From a virus, in the IMG/VR virus record IMGVR_UViG_3300042691_050360, positions 1 to 64,000 of that record: 64,000 nucleotides of DNA; one strand, written 5' to 3'. Below the pieces are notes generated by a model. It did not search any database. It had not been told where the DNA came from and saw only the letters and a list, made by a program, of their open reading frames with translations. Positions 32,601 through 39,853 of this stretch are shown here, one piece after another. Position 1 is the first letter of the stretch, and every line of letters begins with the position of its first letter. Made by a program: the position numbers and the translations under genes.

Positions 32601-32825
32601 GCCGCTGGTGGGGCATTGAAGTGCTTGGTTGACGATCCTGAAGTGGATGAAGAATTTTTCTTAGATTATTGGCTGGAATATTCCAAATCAAAATCGAAAA
32701 GCAAGAAACAATCTGCCGAAATCGTCGTAAATACTAATAGCATGAGCTTATTGGAAATCAGAAATCTTTCTAAGAAGACTGAATCTTCCGGATCAGATCT
32801 ACTATCATTGCTGGATAATTTCTAA
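29619..32825 (+). CDS. dnaE: DNA polymerase III alpha subunit (DnaE) with PHP domain and a palm insertion
   Basis: The 1068-aa protein starts with an intact PHP domain (HLHCHTHFS, AITDHGKMAG, GCEFYLA, LSGCLASEL, SNDVHY), so metal-dependent proofreading is possible. The C-family palm follows: FGVRGSGVGSLVNY, FERFLNPGR, catalytic PDIDTDID (about 527-534) and KYDYLGLATY. Between NPGR and the PDIDTDID motif there are about 100 extra residues (roughly 422-524) that usual DnaE lacks; they show no intein motifs. The fingers (ALYRPGPMDYI, MVYQEQAM, KKSGKQFDEA, FNKSHACMYA) and a helix-hairpin-helix region (LKGVGLSGNSI) are present, but the OB fold and tau-binding domain are absent. The C-terminus LLSLLDNF resembles a clamp-binding peptide. 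A TATATA box lies 7 nt before the ATG. Confidence 0.93.
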   Translation: MCNNKDFVHLHCHTHFSVQDALPTPEKLILGAKAQGFTSIAITDHGKMAGHVEFADAAHRNQIKPILGCEFYLAKDRYEKNPLAEDGTKKGREKLSHLTILAQNKQGYRNILQLGHEASNPDCYYYFPRIDFDYLAQHNEGLIILSGCLASELQQALLKGTYEDGLRVAKKYKEVFNDRYFIELQYHGIEEQKHNLPMLMKIAKDLDIRTVASNDVHYVESQDWELHDVLIQMKDLRNDKGSKNTGKKEAYGSHQFWLKSYDEMNKIFGGRVPESLSNTKLIEEMVEDYYQVDLPHMLPEGKIDNNNLVFKNFWETKLPHHESKEAYLAYQCFVGLKRLGLEKNQEYVKRLKYEIETIWYMGVTDYFLIQKEMVDYMTEKDILFGVRGSGVGSLVNYCLGISSADPIKFGLMFERFLNPGRGNQYAIDLEGYEVSSSTIDEAEAINWLRSTCKEFLSKPENTKYESRIARELWVLENQKMAITLNEAVNANHKLKQNSSNFVLFYAIGLIDVAPVGDLIIKKVSGLPDIDTDIDDSKRQEVIEWAKLRFGEENVKAVGTWGTYKAKAAVQGTLKTSEKFKKQFGDNLAQMAMKVSGTIPNKPGITIEEAKKESEDFAYWANRFKKEIDNATKLNGTISNLGVHAAAIVVSKEPIHHVVPIENSKGTLCTAFDMSNVERTGAVKYDYLGLATYRQISLARKLIKQRHNQDIDLLKIPLDDPHVFKSVFSKGLTSTVFQFASPGMQKALKEIKASTMNDLIAVAALYRPGPMDYIPDYAKGKFNPGAIKYCHPLVEKHLSPTFGIMVYQEQAMFLAREMANLDWLEVDKLRKGISKKSGKQFDEACENFARKASERGISNEVIKEVLQLMSKFGGYAFNKSHACMYAIVAYWTAYFKTYYPAEWMAACIEADKDDTDKLDIYIRECERLGVRIKEPNVSESDLTTTVSEDGLIYLPITSLKGVGLSGNSIVENKPYTSLDDFSERSGCNKSLFVALAAGGALKCLVDDPEVDEEFFLDYWLEYSKSKSKSKKQSAEIVVNTNSMSLLEIRNLSKKTESSGSDLLSLLDNF

Positions 32826-33481
32826 TGGAAGATAATTTTATAGAACAGTTAATTGATTGGGAGAAGTTTGACGCTTCTTCTCAGGTTTCGCGGAGAATCA
32901 ATGGTGTAACTAAAGAACACATTGAAATCGAAGTTAAAATCTGGGAACAACAGCTATCTCTTCTCAACCCACTCAATCATGACAAAGTAATGAAAGAAAT
33001 TGATGCATGGGACATTTCAGTTCCAGCTAATCATGCACTAACACAAGAAAATATCGCATCAACCTACGCACGTCTTGTATCCTACAAAGTTCGCATCAGC
33101 AAGCTTTGGGCGGACGCAAGATCGTGGCGAGAGATGTGTGAACACGCGGCTAAATACCTTGAAGAAATCGCTCAAGGTGCCTTTGCTGGCACTGGAGTAG
33201 AAAAGAAAGCAAATGCCGCTCACGTTGTCCAACCTTTCATTCATCTAAAGGTTCAAACTTCTCGGCTTGAAAATTATTTGGAGAAAATTCATTCTTCGAT
33301 TACTTTCTGTGCCTTGCAACTTGATCTTTTATTGAAAGAAAGGCAATCTCGTGCTAAGCTTAATCATAGGCTTGGCATGGAAGGTGAGGCTTCATCTTAT
33401 GACTCTCCACAAGTGGAGCAACCTGATGAAGATTCAGACGGAGAGAATTGGACACCAATCCGAAAAAATCGCAGAAGATAA
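32825..33481 (+). CDS. Hypothetical helical protein, 218 aa
   Basis: Not recognised. The gene starts on the last base of the dnaE stop (TAATG), so it is probably co-translated with the polymerase. The protein is helical, with Trp-rich N-terminal segments and a Ser/Asp/Glu-rich then basic C-terminal tail (IRKNRRR). Its position between polymerase and SSB genes suggests a replication or recombination accessory factor such as a mediator, but that is inference only. Confidence 0.5.
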   Translation: MEDNFIEQLIDWEKFDASSQVSRRINGVTKEHIEIEVKIWEQQLSLLNPLNHDKVMKEIDAWDISVPANHALTQENIASTYARLVSYKVRISKLWADARSWREMCEHAAKYLEEIAQGAFAGTGVEKKANAAHVVQPFIHLKVQTSRLENYLEKIHSSITFCALQLDLLLKERQSRAKLNHRLGMEGEASSYDSPQVEQPDEDSDGENWTPIRKNRRR

Positions 33482-33508
33482 GATAATCTTTTGCAAAAGA
33501 AACGATAA

Positions 33509-33514
33509 TAAATA
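33509..33514 (+). promoter_or_regulatory. -10-like box upstream of ssb, with a leader
   Basis: TAAATA, with a predicted start near 33521 and a leader of about 20 nt containing AAGGA (33531-33535) before ATG 33541. Unlike the leaderless cases, this gene has a conventional ribosome-binding site, in keeping with high expression. Confidence 0.4.
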
Positions 33515-33540
33515 TGACTTCTTAAGTCCTAAGGAAAAAA

Positions 33541-34419
33541 ATGAAAAGAGTTACACCTAAAACACTAGCAGACAGACAAAACAACAAAGGCAAGTATGCC
33601 GACCTTCCAAAGTTGAAGGACATTCTCGTAGATCTTTCGGTTCGGGATTCCCCGAAGGTTATTCGAAAGCTTCGGCTTATCGGAGAGGCCTTGGAGTTTT
33701 CTGAAATGCAAGATAAGATTCGAATTCCAGGAACCAAAGAAACCAAGCGTGTTCCATTCCCTGATGCTCATCGAAATGGCTTGCCTACTCGAATTGGGCA
33801 CGACGACCATGCACTTTGCCCTTGGCGTAAGCTTGGTTATGTTGCATCTCGAAGATTCGCACAGAAGTGTCTCGAAGAGCAAGAAGATGGTACATGGGTA
33901 CACAAGATTCTTGTCAAGGGCCCTTCGGTCTTTGATCCGTTCTTCGACTGGCAACTAGGTCGCCGAGAGGAAGATGATGGAGATATTTCTACATTCTTGG
34001 GCGGAGATGTTGCACCAGCAGTTAAGATTCAGGCCCTGAAGGACGCTACTAAGCTGGGTGGAGTAGACTATCGAGTCTTCGTCAACCCTAAGGATATGGC
34101 TCTCACCGAAGATCACATTAATCTCTTGCGAGCTGTTCGAGTTCCGTCAGCCGACGAGCTGAATGCGTTCCGCAACGAATACAATGAAGATCGAGAGAAC
34201 GATCCAGAAATGCCAGAGTGGCGAGACTGGTTTGAGTTTGGTCATGACATTCGTCGAATCTTTAAGTATACACCTCCTGTATCAGACGATGCCGCTGAAT
34301 CTAGTTCAGCTGCACCTGCCCAGGAAGATACTGCTGGCGAAGATAACGAAGAAACCACTTCTGCATCTCCAGCCGCTGACGCTGATCTTGACGTTTCTGA
34401 TGTTAACTGGGACTTCTAA
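33541..34419 (+). CDS. ssb: Single-stranded DNA-binding protein
   Basis: The 292-aa protein resembles the SSB proteins of other large phages. The ordered core has KIRIPGTKETKRVPFPDAHR, RIGHDDHALCPWRKLGYV, DGTWVHKILVKG, GGVDYRVFVNPKD and DWFEFGHDIRRIFKY. A Ser/Ala/Glu-rich linker ends in the acidic tip SDVNWDF, like the protein-docking tail of SSBs. It sits between the polymerase and RecA genes. Codon use is unlike its neighbours: Arg is mostly CGA/CGN rather than AGA, Ile is often ATT/ATC and codons are G+C richer, consistent with a very highly expressed gene. Confidence 0.75.
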   Translation: MKRVTPKTLADRQNNKGKYADLPKLKDILVDLSVRDSPKVIRKLRLIGEALEFSEMQDKIRIPGTKETKRVPFPDAHRNGLPTRIGHDDHALCPWRKLGYVASRRFAQKCLEEQEDGTWVHKILVKGPSVFDPFFDWQLGRREEDDGDISTFLGGDVAPAVKIQALKDATKLGGVDYRVFVNPKDMALTEDHINLLRAVRVPSADELNAFRNEYNEDRENDPEMPEWRDWFEFGHDIRRIFKYTPPVSDDAAESSSAAPAQEDTAGEDNEETTSASPAADADLDVSDVNWDF

Positions 34420-35627
34420 TGGCTAAGGAAAAGCAACCTCTCAGTAAAGAAGAAAGACAAAAGCTGCTCGATGCTAGGCTTAAGTCTATTGGCTCCCTTT
34501 ATAAAGTTATAAAGGGAGATGATTTCGATACAAGGCACAAAGACTTCATTCCTCTTGGCATCCCCGAGATTGAAACGGAGATGGGCGATCTGCCTGGATT
34601 TATGACAGGTAATCTAATTGAGCTGATCGGTGCAAGCGGATCGGGAAAGACCTACGTTGCTTTAAAAACTGCCGCACAGGCACAAAAGAAAGGAATGAAG
34701 GTCGCCTTTTTCAATGTAGAAAATTCTTTCTACGAAAAGAGAGCGAATCAAATCGGAGTAATCACAAGAGATCCTAATCTGTTTGAGATGATTCCGAATT
34801 TGGGATCGGGTGAGGACGTGTGCGACACTGTGTGTGCCATGGTTGAATCAGAGCTTTATGGGTTAATTATCGTTGACTCTGTTACAGCTCTTATCCCGAA
34901 TGATAGCTTGGAAAAGGGTTTCAATGACCCTCGTAAGATTGGTGAACATGCAAAACTCGTGGGTGAATTAGCTAAAAAGCTTACATATCTCACCGGTGAG
35001 CACGATACTTCGGTAATTCTAATTAACCAATTCAGGTTTGGATCTGGCTCAATGCCTAACACTTTTGTGAAAAAAGCTACTGGTGGAGAAGGCTTGTACT
35101 TCTATGACCATTATAGGTTCTCATTCAAGAAGATTGGCGGAGCAGCTGGAGCTATATACAACGCGGAGAAGCAGATCATCGGCGGGAGAACTGAGCTGAC
35201 AATGGAAAAAATTCGCTATGCTCCACCTATGACTAAGGTAATTTTTCCGATTTACTTCACAGAAGAAGACTCCAATATTGTTGTTGACTTCTTGATGCGA
35301 GCTAAGGCAAAGCATGTGGAGTTAATTAAGGAAGTGGGTTCTAAAAGCAAAAAGCGTTATCAATATGTCACCGAAGATGGTGAAATTATTGAATCAGGCG
35401 ATGTTAAGGAATTTATTAACCTTTTAATGGAAACTCCTGCCCCTTCAAAGCGTACAAAAAATGATCCTTCAACTACTGCATTTGAATTTATCTGTCGAAA
35501 GATTAAATTTGATGAAAAGACAGTGGGAGATATGATCGAAAAGTTGAATCAAGATGAAAATTTTGAAACTCCCAACGAGCTAATTGGATACGCTGAAGAG
35601 CCAGAAATTGATGAAAGTTCAGATTGA
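34419..35627 (+). CDS. recA: RecA/UvsX-like recombinase
   Basis: The 402-aa RecA-fold protein has Walker A LIGASGSGKTY (about 69-79), AFFNVENSFY, Walker B GLIIVDSVTALIP near 146 and a VILINQFRFGSG segment near 205 that corresponds to the DNA-binding loop L1/L2 region. It would form filaments on single-stranded DNA for recombination-dependent replication and repair, with SSB and RecJ encoded on either side. Start ATG 34419 overlaps the ssb stop (TAATG). The acidic C-terminus (EEPEIDESSD) is typical of RecA proteins. Confidence 0.88.
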   Translation: MAKEKQPLSKEERQKLLDARLKSIGSLYKVIKGDDFDTRHKDFIPLGIPEIETEMGDLPGFMTGNLIELIGASGSGKTYVALKTAAQAQKKGMKVAFFNVENSFYEKRANQIGVITRDPNLFEMIPNLGSGEDVCDTVCAMVESELYGLIIVDSVTALIPNDSLEKGFNDPRKIGEHAKLVGELAKKLTYLTGEHDTSVILINQFRFGSGSMPNTFVKKATGGEGLYFYDHYRFSFKKIGGAAGAIYNAEKQIIGGRTELTMEKIRYAPPMTKVIFPIYFTEEDSNIVVDFLMRAKAKHVELIKEVGSKSKKRYQYVTEDGEIIESGDVKEFINLLMETPAPSKRTKNDPSTTAFEFICRKIKFDEKTVGDMIEKLNQDENFETPNELIGYAEEPEIDESSD

Positions 35628-36336
35628 ACAATTCCAGAGAGAACTATCTCTGGCTTCGGGTGCCCAAAAGGTACTTGAGGACAGAGACTTTTCAAAACCC
35701 ACTTTGATTAATTTTGAAGTGGGTTTTTGCCCCGCTTACGCAGGATATGATTTTGATTTATTAAATGGCAGAATTGTCCTGCCTATTTATGATGCCTATG
35801 GAAACTGGGTTGGTTTTGCCGGACGTAAAGTTGACGATTATTCGACAACGGTTAAAGAATATTATCAGCAAAAGACAACTAAGCTACAAGGTCTTGATAG
35901 ATTTATGAAGTGGAAGGTTACCAAGTGGGTTAACACTCCGTATGCAAAATCAAATCATTTATTTAACTTAAATCGTGCTAAGAGATATATTCATGAAGCA
36001 GGGTATTGCATTATTGTTGAGGGTTATTTTGATGTAATGAGGCTATCGCAGCTTGGTTTCAATAATGTTGTGGCCCTTTCTGGCACAAGTTTAACGGAAA
36101 CACAATGCGACTTAATTTACAGATATTGTAACAAAGTTTTAATAATGCTTGATGGTGATGATGCGGGGAAAACAGCCACCAATAAAACAATGGAAAGAGC
36201 TCGGCAGAATAATATTTTTGCAAACATAGTAGAGCTACCAGACAATCTTGACCCAGATGATTTGGATGAAGAAACTATGAAAATAATTGATTCAGAAGTG
36301 AGAGCCTCTGATGAGGAGATGTATATTAAACTATGA
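35611..36336 (+). CDS. dnaG: DnaG-type primase catalytic (TOPRIM) domain
   Basis: The 241-aa protein contains the N-terminal RNA-polymerase subdomain (FEVGFCPAYAG, LLNGRIVLPIYD, GNWVGFAGRKV) and the TOPRIM core: CIIVEGYFDVMRL with the catalytic Glu, VVALSGTSLTETQ, and VLIMLDGDDAGK with the DxD. It lacks both the zinc-binding domain, encoded at 28213, and the C-terminal helicase-binding domain. Start ATG 35611 overlaps the end of recA by 17 nt. It synthesises RNA primers for the phage fork. The split form is unusual. Confidence 0.83.
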   Translation: MKVQIEQFQRELSLASGAQKVLEDRDFSKPTLINFEVGFCPAYAGYDFDLLNGRIVLPIYDAYGNWVGFAGRKVDDYSTTVKEYYQQKTTKLQGLDRFMKWKVTKWVNTPYAKSNHLFNLNRAKRYIHEAGYCIIVEGYFDVMRLSQLGFNNVVALSGTSLTETQCDLIYRYCNKVLIMLDGDDAGKTATNKTMERARQNNIFANIVELPDNLDPDDLDEETMKIIDSEVRASDEEMYIKL

Positions 36337-38078
36337 ATTCAAAAGAATGGATTGTCAAAGACGTGGACAGAGAATTATCCGCAGTATTAGCTGATGAATG
36401 TGAATTGCCTAAGTCAATTGCTACCGTCTTGGTTGGCCGCGATATTGATACAAAAGAAAAGGCGGCAATATTCATCGATAAGCCAACTAAGCTAATTAGA
36501 AGCCCTTCGAAGCTTCCAGATTGTGCCAAAGCGGTTGAAAGATTAAAAACGGCGATTGAAAATAAAGAAAAGATTTTTGTCTGGGGAGACTATGACGTAG
36601 ATGGTATTACTTCTACATCTATTATTGTAACCTGCTTTGAGATGTTTGGTGCTAAATTCATTTACAAAGTTCCAAACAGATTTGATGATGGCTATGATAT
36701 TAAACGACACTCTGTAGATGAATGTATCAAAGAAGGTGCTACTCTCCTTCTGAGTGTAGACTGTGGCATTGTTGCTTTTGACACTGCGGAATATGCAAAG
36801 GAGAAAGGAATTGATGTTATAATTACGGATCACCACACAGCTTCTGAAGATGGAAGAATTCCAGATTGTGTTGCTGTTGTTAACCCCTCTCGTATTGATT
36901 CAGAATATGGCTTTGCTGGGCTCTGTGGTGCCACTGTCGCGTTCAAACTAATGCTTGCTCTTGGTAATGCACTTAATTATGATTTAAATAAAATCATTGC
37001 CGAAACAATAGAATTTGTGGCACTTGGAACAGTAGCTGACGTTGCCCCCATGATGGATGAAAATAGAGTTCTCGTTCATAAGGGCTGTCAAGCTTTGACT
37101 AATTCAAGTAAGCCAGGGATTCAAGAGCTTTTGAAAATTGCTGGTGCCAAAGAAGTGGACACAACCACTATAGGATTTGGTATTGGCCCAAGAATGAATG
37201 CAATTGGAAGATTGTCCGACCCAATGATTGCTGTAGAGTTAATGCTTGAGAAAAATCAACAAAGGGCTAAGTTCCTAGCAAATCAGCTAGATACTGCAAA
37301 CAAAAGAAGACAATCTAAACAAGAACATATGTATCAAGAGGCAATTGCTTTGATTGAAGAGGAAAAACTTCACGAAATGCCTGTAATTGTTTGCTGGGCT
37401 AAATCTTGGCATGCTGGTTTGATTGGCCTTATGGCTGGGAAGATTGCAGAGCGTTATCATAGACCCGCTGTAGTTCTCTCACTTAACGAGGAAGGAAAAG
37501 CTAAAGGATCGTGCAGATCAGTTAAATCAATTAATATTCTCCAGGCTTTGAAGAGTCCTAAAGTCCTTGAGTATTATTCAAAAAAGATTGATGGAGCTCC
37601 AATTGTTGGTGGTCACGCTTTCGCCGCTGGCATGGAAGTGCCCGAGCAAAATCTTAAAGCTTTCAGGGATGTACTTGGTGAGGCTTTACAGGATTTAAAT
37701 CCAGATTTTGTTGCTGGTAAAAAAGTTTTTATTGCTGATTCTAGAATCGTGCCTGGAGAAATTAATGATAATACTTTCGATGCCTTGACGGGACTAGCAC
37801 CTTTTGGATCTGGTCATCCTGAGCCAATTTTCTGGGTGAAAAATCTCACAGTACAAGATCAAAAACTCCTATCATCTGATAAGCACTTAAAGTTAACGCT
37901 ATACCATGACCGCGTAAAATACAAAAAATTCTCTGCACTTTTATGGCATAAAGCGGCGGACTATCCAGATAATTACGTTGATAAAAATATTGATGTGCTG
38001 TTCTCATTCGGAAAAGAAACTAGGGGTTTTGGATCAAGATTTTACCTAAATATGGTTGATTTTAGACTTTCTAGCTAA
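36333..38078 (+). CDS. recJ: RecJ 5'-3' single-strand DNA exonuclease
   Basis: The 581-aa DHH-family protein shows WGDYDVDGITST near 88, LLSVDCGI near 140, ITDHHTAS near 162 (DHH motif) and the family motifs IGPRMNAIGR near 287 and GGHAFAAGM near 430, so it is a complete RecJ with DHH, DHHA1 and C-terminal OB-like domain. It degrades 5' ended single strands in recombination and repair. Start overlaps the primase stop by 4 nt (ATGA). Length is typical for the family (577 aa in E. coli). Confidence 0.93.
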   Translation: MNSKEWIVKDVDRELSAVLADECELPKSIATVLVGRDIDTKEKAAIFIDKPTKLIRSPSKLPDCAKAVERLKTAIENKEKIFVWGDYDVDGITSTSIIVTCFEMFGAKFIYKVPNRFDDGYDIKRHSVDECIKEGATLLLSVDCGIVAFDTAEYAKEKGIDVIITDHHTASEDGRIPDCVAVVNPSRIDSEYGFAGLCGATVAFKLMLALGNALNYDLNKIIAETIEFVALGTVADVAPMMDENRVLVHKGCQALTNSSKPGIQELLKIAGAKEVDTTTIGFGIGPRMNAIGRLSDPMIAVELMLEKNQQRAKFLANQLDTANKRRQSKQEHMYQEAIALIEEEKLHEMPVIVCWAKSWHAGLIGLMAGKIAERYHRPAVVLSLNEEGKAKGSCRSVKSINILQALKSPKVLEYYSKKIDGAPIVGGHAFAAGMEVPEQNLKAFRDVLGEALQDLNPDFVAGKKVFIADSRIVPGEINDNTFDALTGLAPFGSGHPEPIFWVKNLTVQDQKLLSSDKHLKLTLYHDRVKYKKFSALLWHKAADYPDNYVDKNIDVLFSFGKETRGFGSRFYLNMVDFRLSS

Positions 38079-38114
38079 ATTCAACGTATATATTCTTAGT
38101 GCATTAGGGAAATT

Positions 38115-39023
38115 ATGAAAGTAGATTTAATTAATTCAGAAATACAATTAAGACTTGAGGATGCCGTCTTAAAGTATCAAGCGGTGTCCGCAAAAGGTGA
38201 TAAAAACGATATAGAATTAGCTTATAAGAAAATAACTAAACTATACAATCCTCTAGATTTCTATCACAATTGGTATGATCAATATTATTATCTTTTTGAT
38301 TCTCAGGAAGATTTTGTCGCAGATTATTTGAGAGTTTTTGCCACGGTATTGCTTGGCTGGAAACCAAGAAACCAAAGGGGCAAGTCGAGATATGAAGGAT
38401 CTGGAGAATTTAAGAACTATTTTATCGGATCGCTTTACCATAATTACATAAACATGGTAAAATCTGATCAGGCGGCAAAAAGAAATATAACAAAACTATG
38501 CCCAATCTGCGATGAATGGGTCAACCCGATTTCCACTCACCTGATTACCGACCACTCACACATTCTTTGGCAATATCTGGAAGAAATGGATATTGATATT
38601 GAAAGTCTTTCATCATGCCCTTTATGCACTAATTTCAAGGTGGCAAAGAGCAACAACGATCCTAAGAAAATTACAGAACTCCTAAAGGCACATTTTATTT
38701 CAAAACACACAAGCTTGCTGTTCAATAAATTCAATGAAATGTACCCCGAAATATCAACTATTTCCCCGAAAATCTCATCCACATCTGTGCATGAGGGCGA
38801 TGAAGAGCTTGATTTATATGAAGTAGTTGAAGAAAAAAACAACTTACTTAGCAAATTGCACTTTTTAAATCTCACAGACGTGCAAAAACACGCAATCGAG
38901 CAAGTTTTAAACGGCGATACGAATTTGACGTACAAGCCTGATAAATATAAATGTACAAAAGAACAGTGGGAGATCGAAATGGAATCCCTTAGGGAGACGA
39001 TAAGTATTTATGGATATGAATGA
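38115..39023 (+). CDS. Sigma-factor-like protein with zinc-finger insertions
   Basis: The 302-aa protein has an N-terminal segment resembling sigma-70 region 2 (FVADYLRVFATVLLGW, GEFKNYFIGSLYHNYINMV, about 72-110). Two C2H2-like units follow (CPICDEWVNPISTHLITDH and CPLCTNF ending in HFISKH), then a C-terminal helical region (about 243-302) that could be region 4 or another helix-turn-helix. It has a TATATATT promoter-like box at 38087-38094 and an AGGGA ribosome site. I infer a phage transcription factor that recruits or modifies host RNA polymerase; the sigma assignment is weaker than for the two other sigma-like genes. Confidence 0.5.
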   Translation: MKVDLINSEIQLRLEDAVLKYQAVSAKGDKNDIELAYKKITKLYNPLDFYHNWYDQYYYLFDSQEDFVADYLRVFATVLLGWKPRNQRGKSRYEGSGEFKNYFIGSLYHNYINMVKSDQAAKRNITKLCPICDEWVNPISTHLITDHSHILWQYLEEMDIDIESLSSCPLCTNFKVAKSNNDPKKITELLKAHFISKHTSLLFNKFNEMYPEISTISPKISSTSVHEGDEELDLYEVVEEKNNLLSKLHFLNLTDVQKHAIEQVLNGDTNLTYKPDKYKCTKEQWEIEMESLRETISIYGYE

Positions 39024-39402
39024 AAAACCTGTTTTGGCTGAAAACACTTCAGCAACCGATGAAAGATTTACTTTTCCTGGCGACCCTCTAACTCTAAAAG
39101 TGAGAGGAGGGGATGTTGACCCCGACAGGCCAGAAAGGAAACCAACTGATCCAGTGGCGTTATCAAGAGCTATTCTTCATGTTTTGGGCAAAAATGAATA
39201 TGTAAGAATCTTATCAGTAGGCCCTAAAGCTTTGACAATCGCAATGAAGGCATTTAGAATAGCTTCGAGCGAGGCAGAAAGCCGCACCAATGGAGCTGTT
39301 TTGGTTTGTAGACAGTCGGAATATGAAGCAATTATCGCAAATAAAAAAACGAAAGGCGTATGCACAAGAATTTTCGGAATCCCAATCAAAAACGCCCTAT
39401 AG
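39010..39402 (+). CDS. SpoVS/Alba-like nucleic-acid-binding protein
   Basis: Residues about 45-130 match the SpoVS family: PVALSRAILHVL, VRILSVGPKALTIAMKAFRIA and a C-terminal strand (TRIFGIPI), with the spacing of the alpha/beta Alba-like fold. The N-terminal 40 residues are a charged, disordered tail. In Firmicutes SpoVS is a small sporulation regulator; the Alba fold binds DNA or RNA. In the phage it could coat or regulate nucleic acids. It overlaps the preceding gene by 14 nt. Confidence 0.65.
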   Translation: MDMNEKPVLAENTSATDERFTFPGDPLTLKVRGGDVDPDRPERKPTDPVALSRAILHVLGKNEYVRILSVGPKALTIAMKAFRIASSEAESRTNGAVLVCRQSEYEAIIANKKTKGVCTRIFGIPIKNAL

Positions 39403-39752
39403 TTCAGCACATTGTTGATAATATCCTGCCTAAATTAATTCAAAATCAAGTTGAAAAACCAATTGAAATTTTGCCCGTTTTAGAGAGAGAAAATGTCAAA
39501 AATTTAATCGAAAAAAGAGTGGATTTTGTAGGCAAAATACTGCCGCTGAGAGAAGATAAGATAAAGAAAAGGCTACTATGTTTTATTAAAAAAAATAGAG
39601 TGGCCTTGCGTTATGAACAAGCTTGCTGCCGACATGTAAAGCAATTTACTGTAGCAGCTTTTTTGTTCTGTGAAATTTGCGATGCAGTGCACTCGTCTCT
39701 CTCTTGGGATCGGTGCAGAAACTGCGGAAATTTTAACAAATACAAAATGTAG
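39360..39752 (+). CDS. Hypothetical protein with C-terminal zinc ribbon, 130 aa
   Basis: The first 75 residues are helical and Lys/Ile-rich. The C-terminal 45 contain Cys-Cys-Arg-His (CCRH), CEIC and CRNC pairs consistent with a zinc ribbon. The start ATG 39360 overlaps the SpoVS-like gene by 43 nt; a later start is possible. It is followed by the nrd promoter region. Function unknown. Confidence 0.45.
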   Translation: MHKNFRNPNQKRPIVQHIVDNILPKLIQNQVEKPIEILPVLERENVKNLIEKRVDFVGKILPLREDKIKKRLLCFIKKNRVALRYEQACCRHVKQFTVAAFLFCEICDAVHSSLSWDRCRNCGNFNKYKM

Positions 39753-39772
39753 GGCGGCTGGAAACAGTATAT

Positions 39773-39778
39773 TATAAG
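39773..39778 (+). promoter_or_regulatory. -10-like box of the nrdBA unit
   Basis: TATAAG, 6 nt before ATG 39785. With a start about 7 nt downstream, the transcript begins at the first codon of a 22-codon frame and gives nrdB a 58-nt leader. Confidence 0.45.
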
Positions 39779-39784
39779 TATAAA

Positions 39785-39853
39785 ATGGAGAAAAAAAACA
39801 CTAACTTATTAAAATTCCTTCCCCTCACTGGAGAAAAAAAAGATGCTTTTTGA
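39785..39853 (+). CDS. Possible 22-aa leader peptide before nrdB
   Basis: ATG 39785 opens a 22-codon frame (MEKKNTNLLKFLPLTGEKKD at its start) that ends at TGA 39853, overlapping the nrdB start by 11 nt. It begins exactly where transcription from the TATAAG box is predicted to start. Its translation could control access to the nrdB ribosome site (GGAG 39831-39834). It may equally be a chance frame in the leader. Confidence 0.25.
   Translation: MEKKNTNLLKFLPLTGEKKDAF

Noticed and set aside
33565-33954. Long minus-strand ORF (129 codons) within the ssb gene
   Set aside because: It is antisense to a clearly coding gene with a strong family match and has no start context; the openness follows from the codon bias of ssb.
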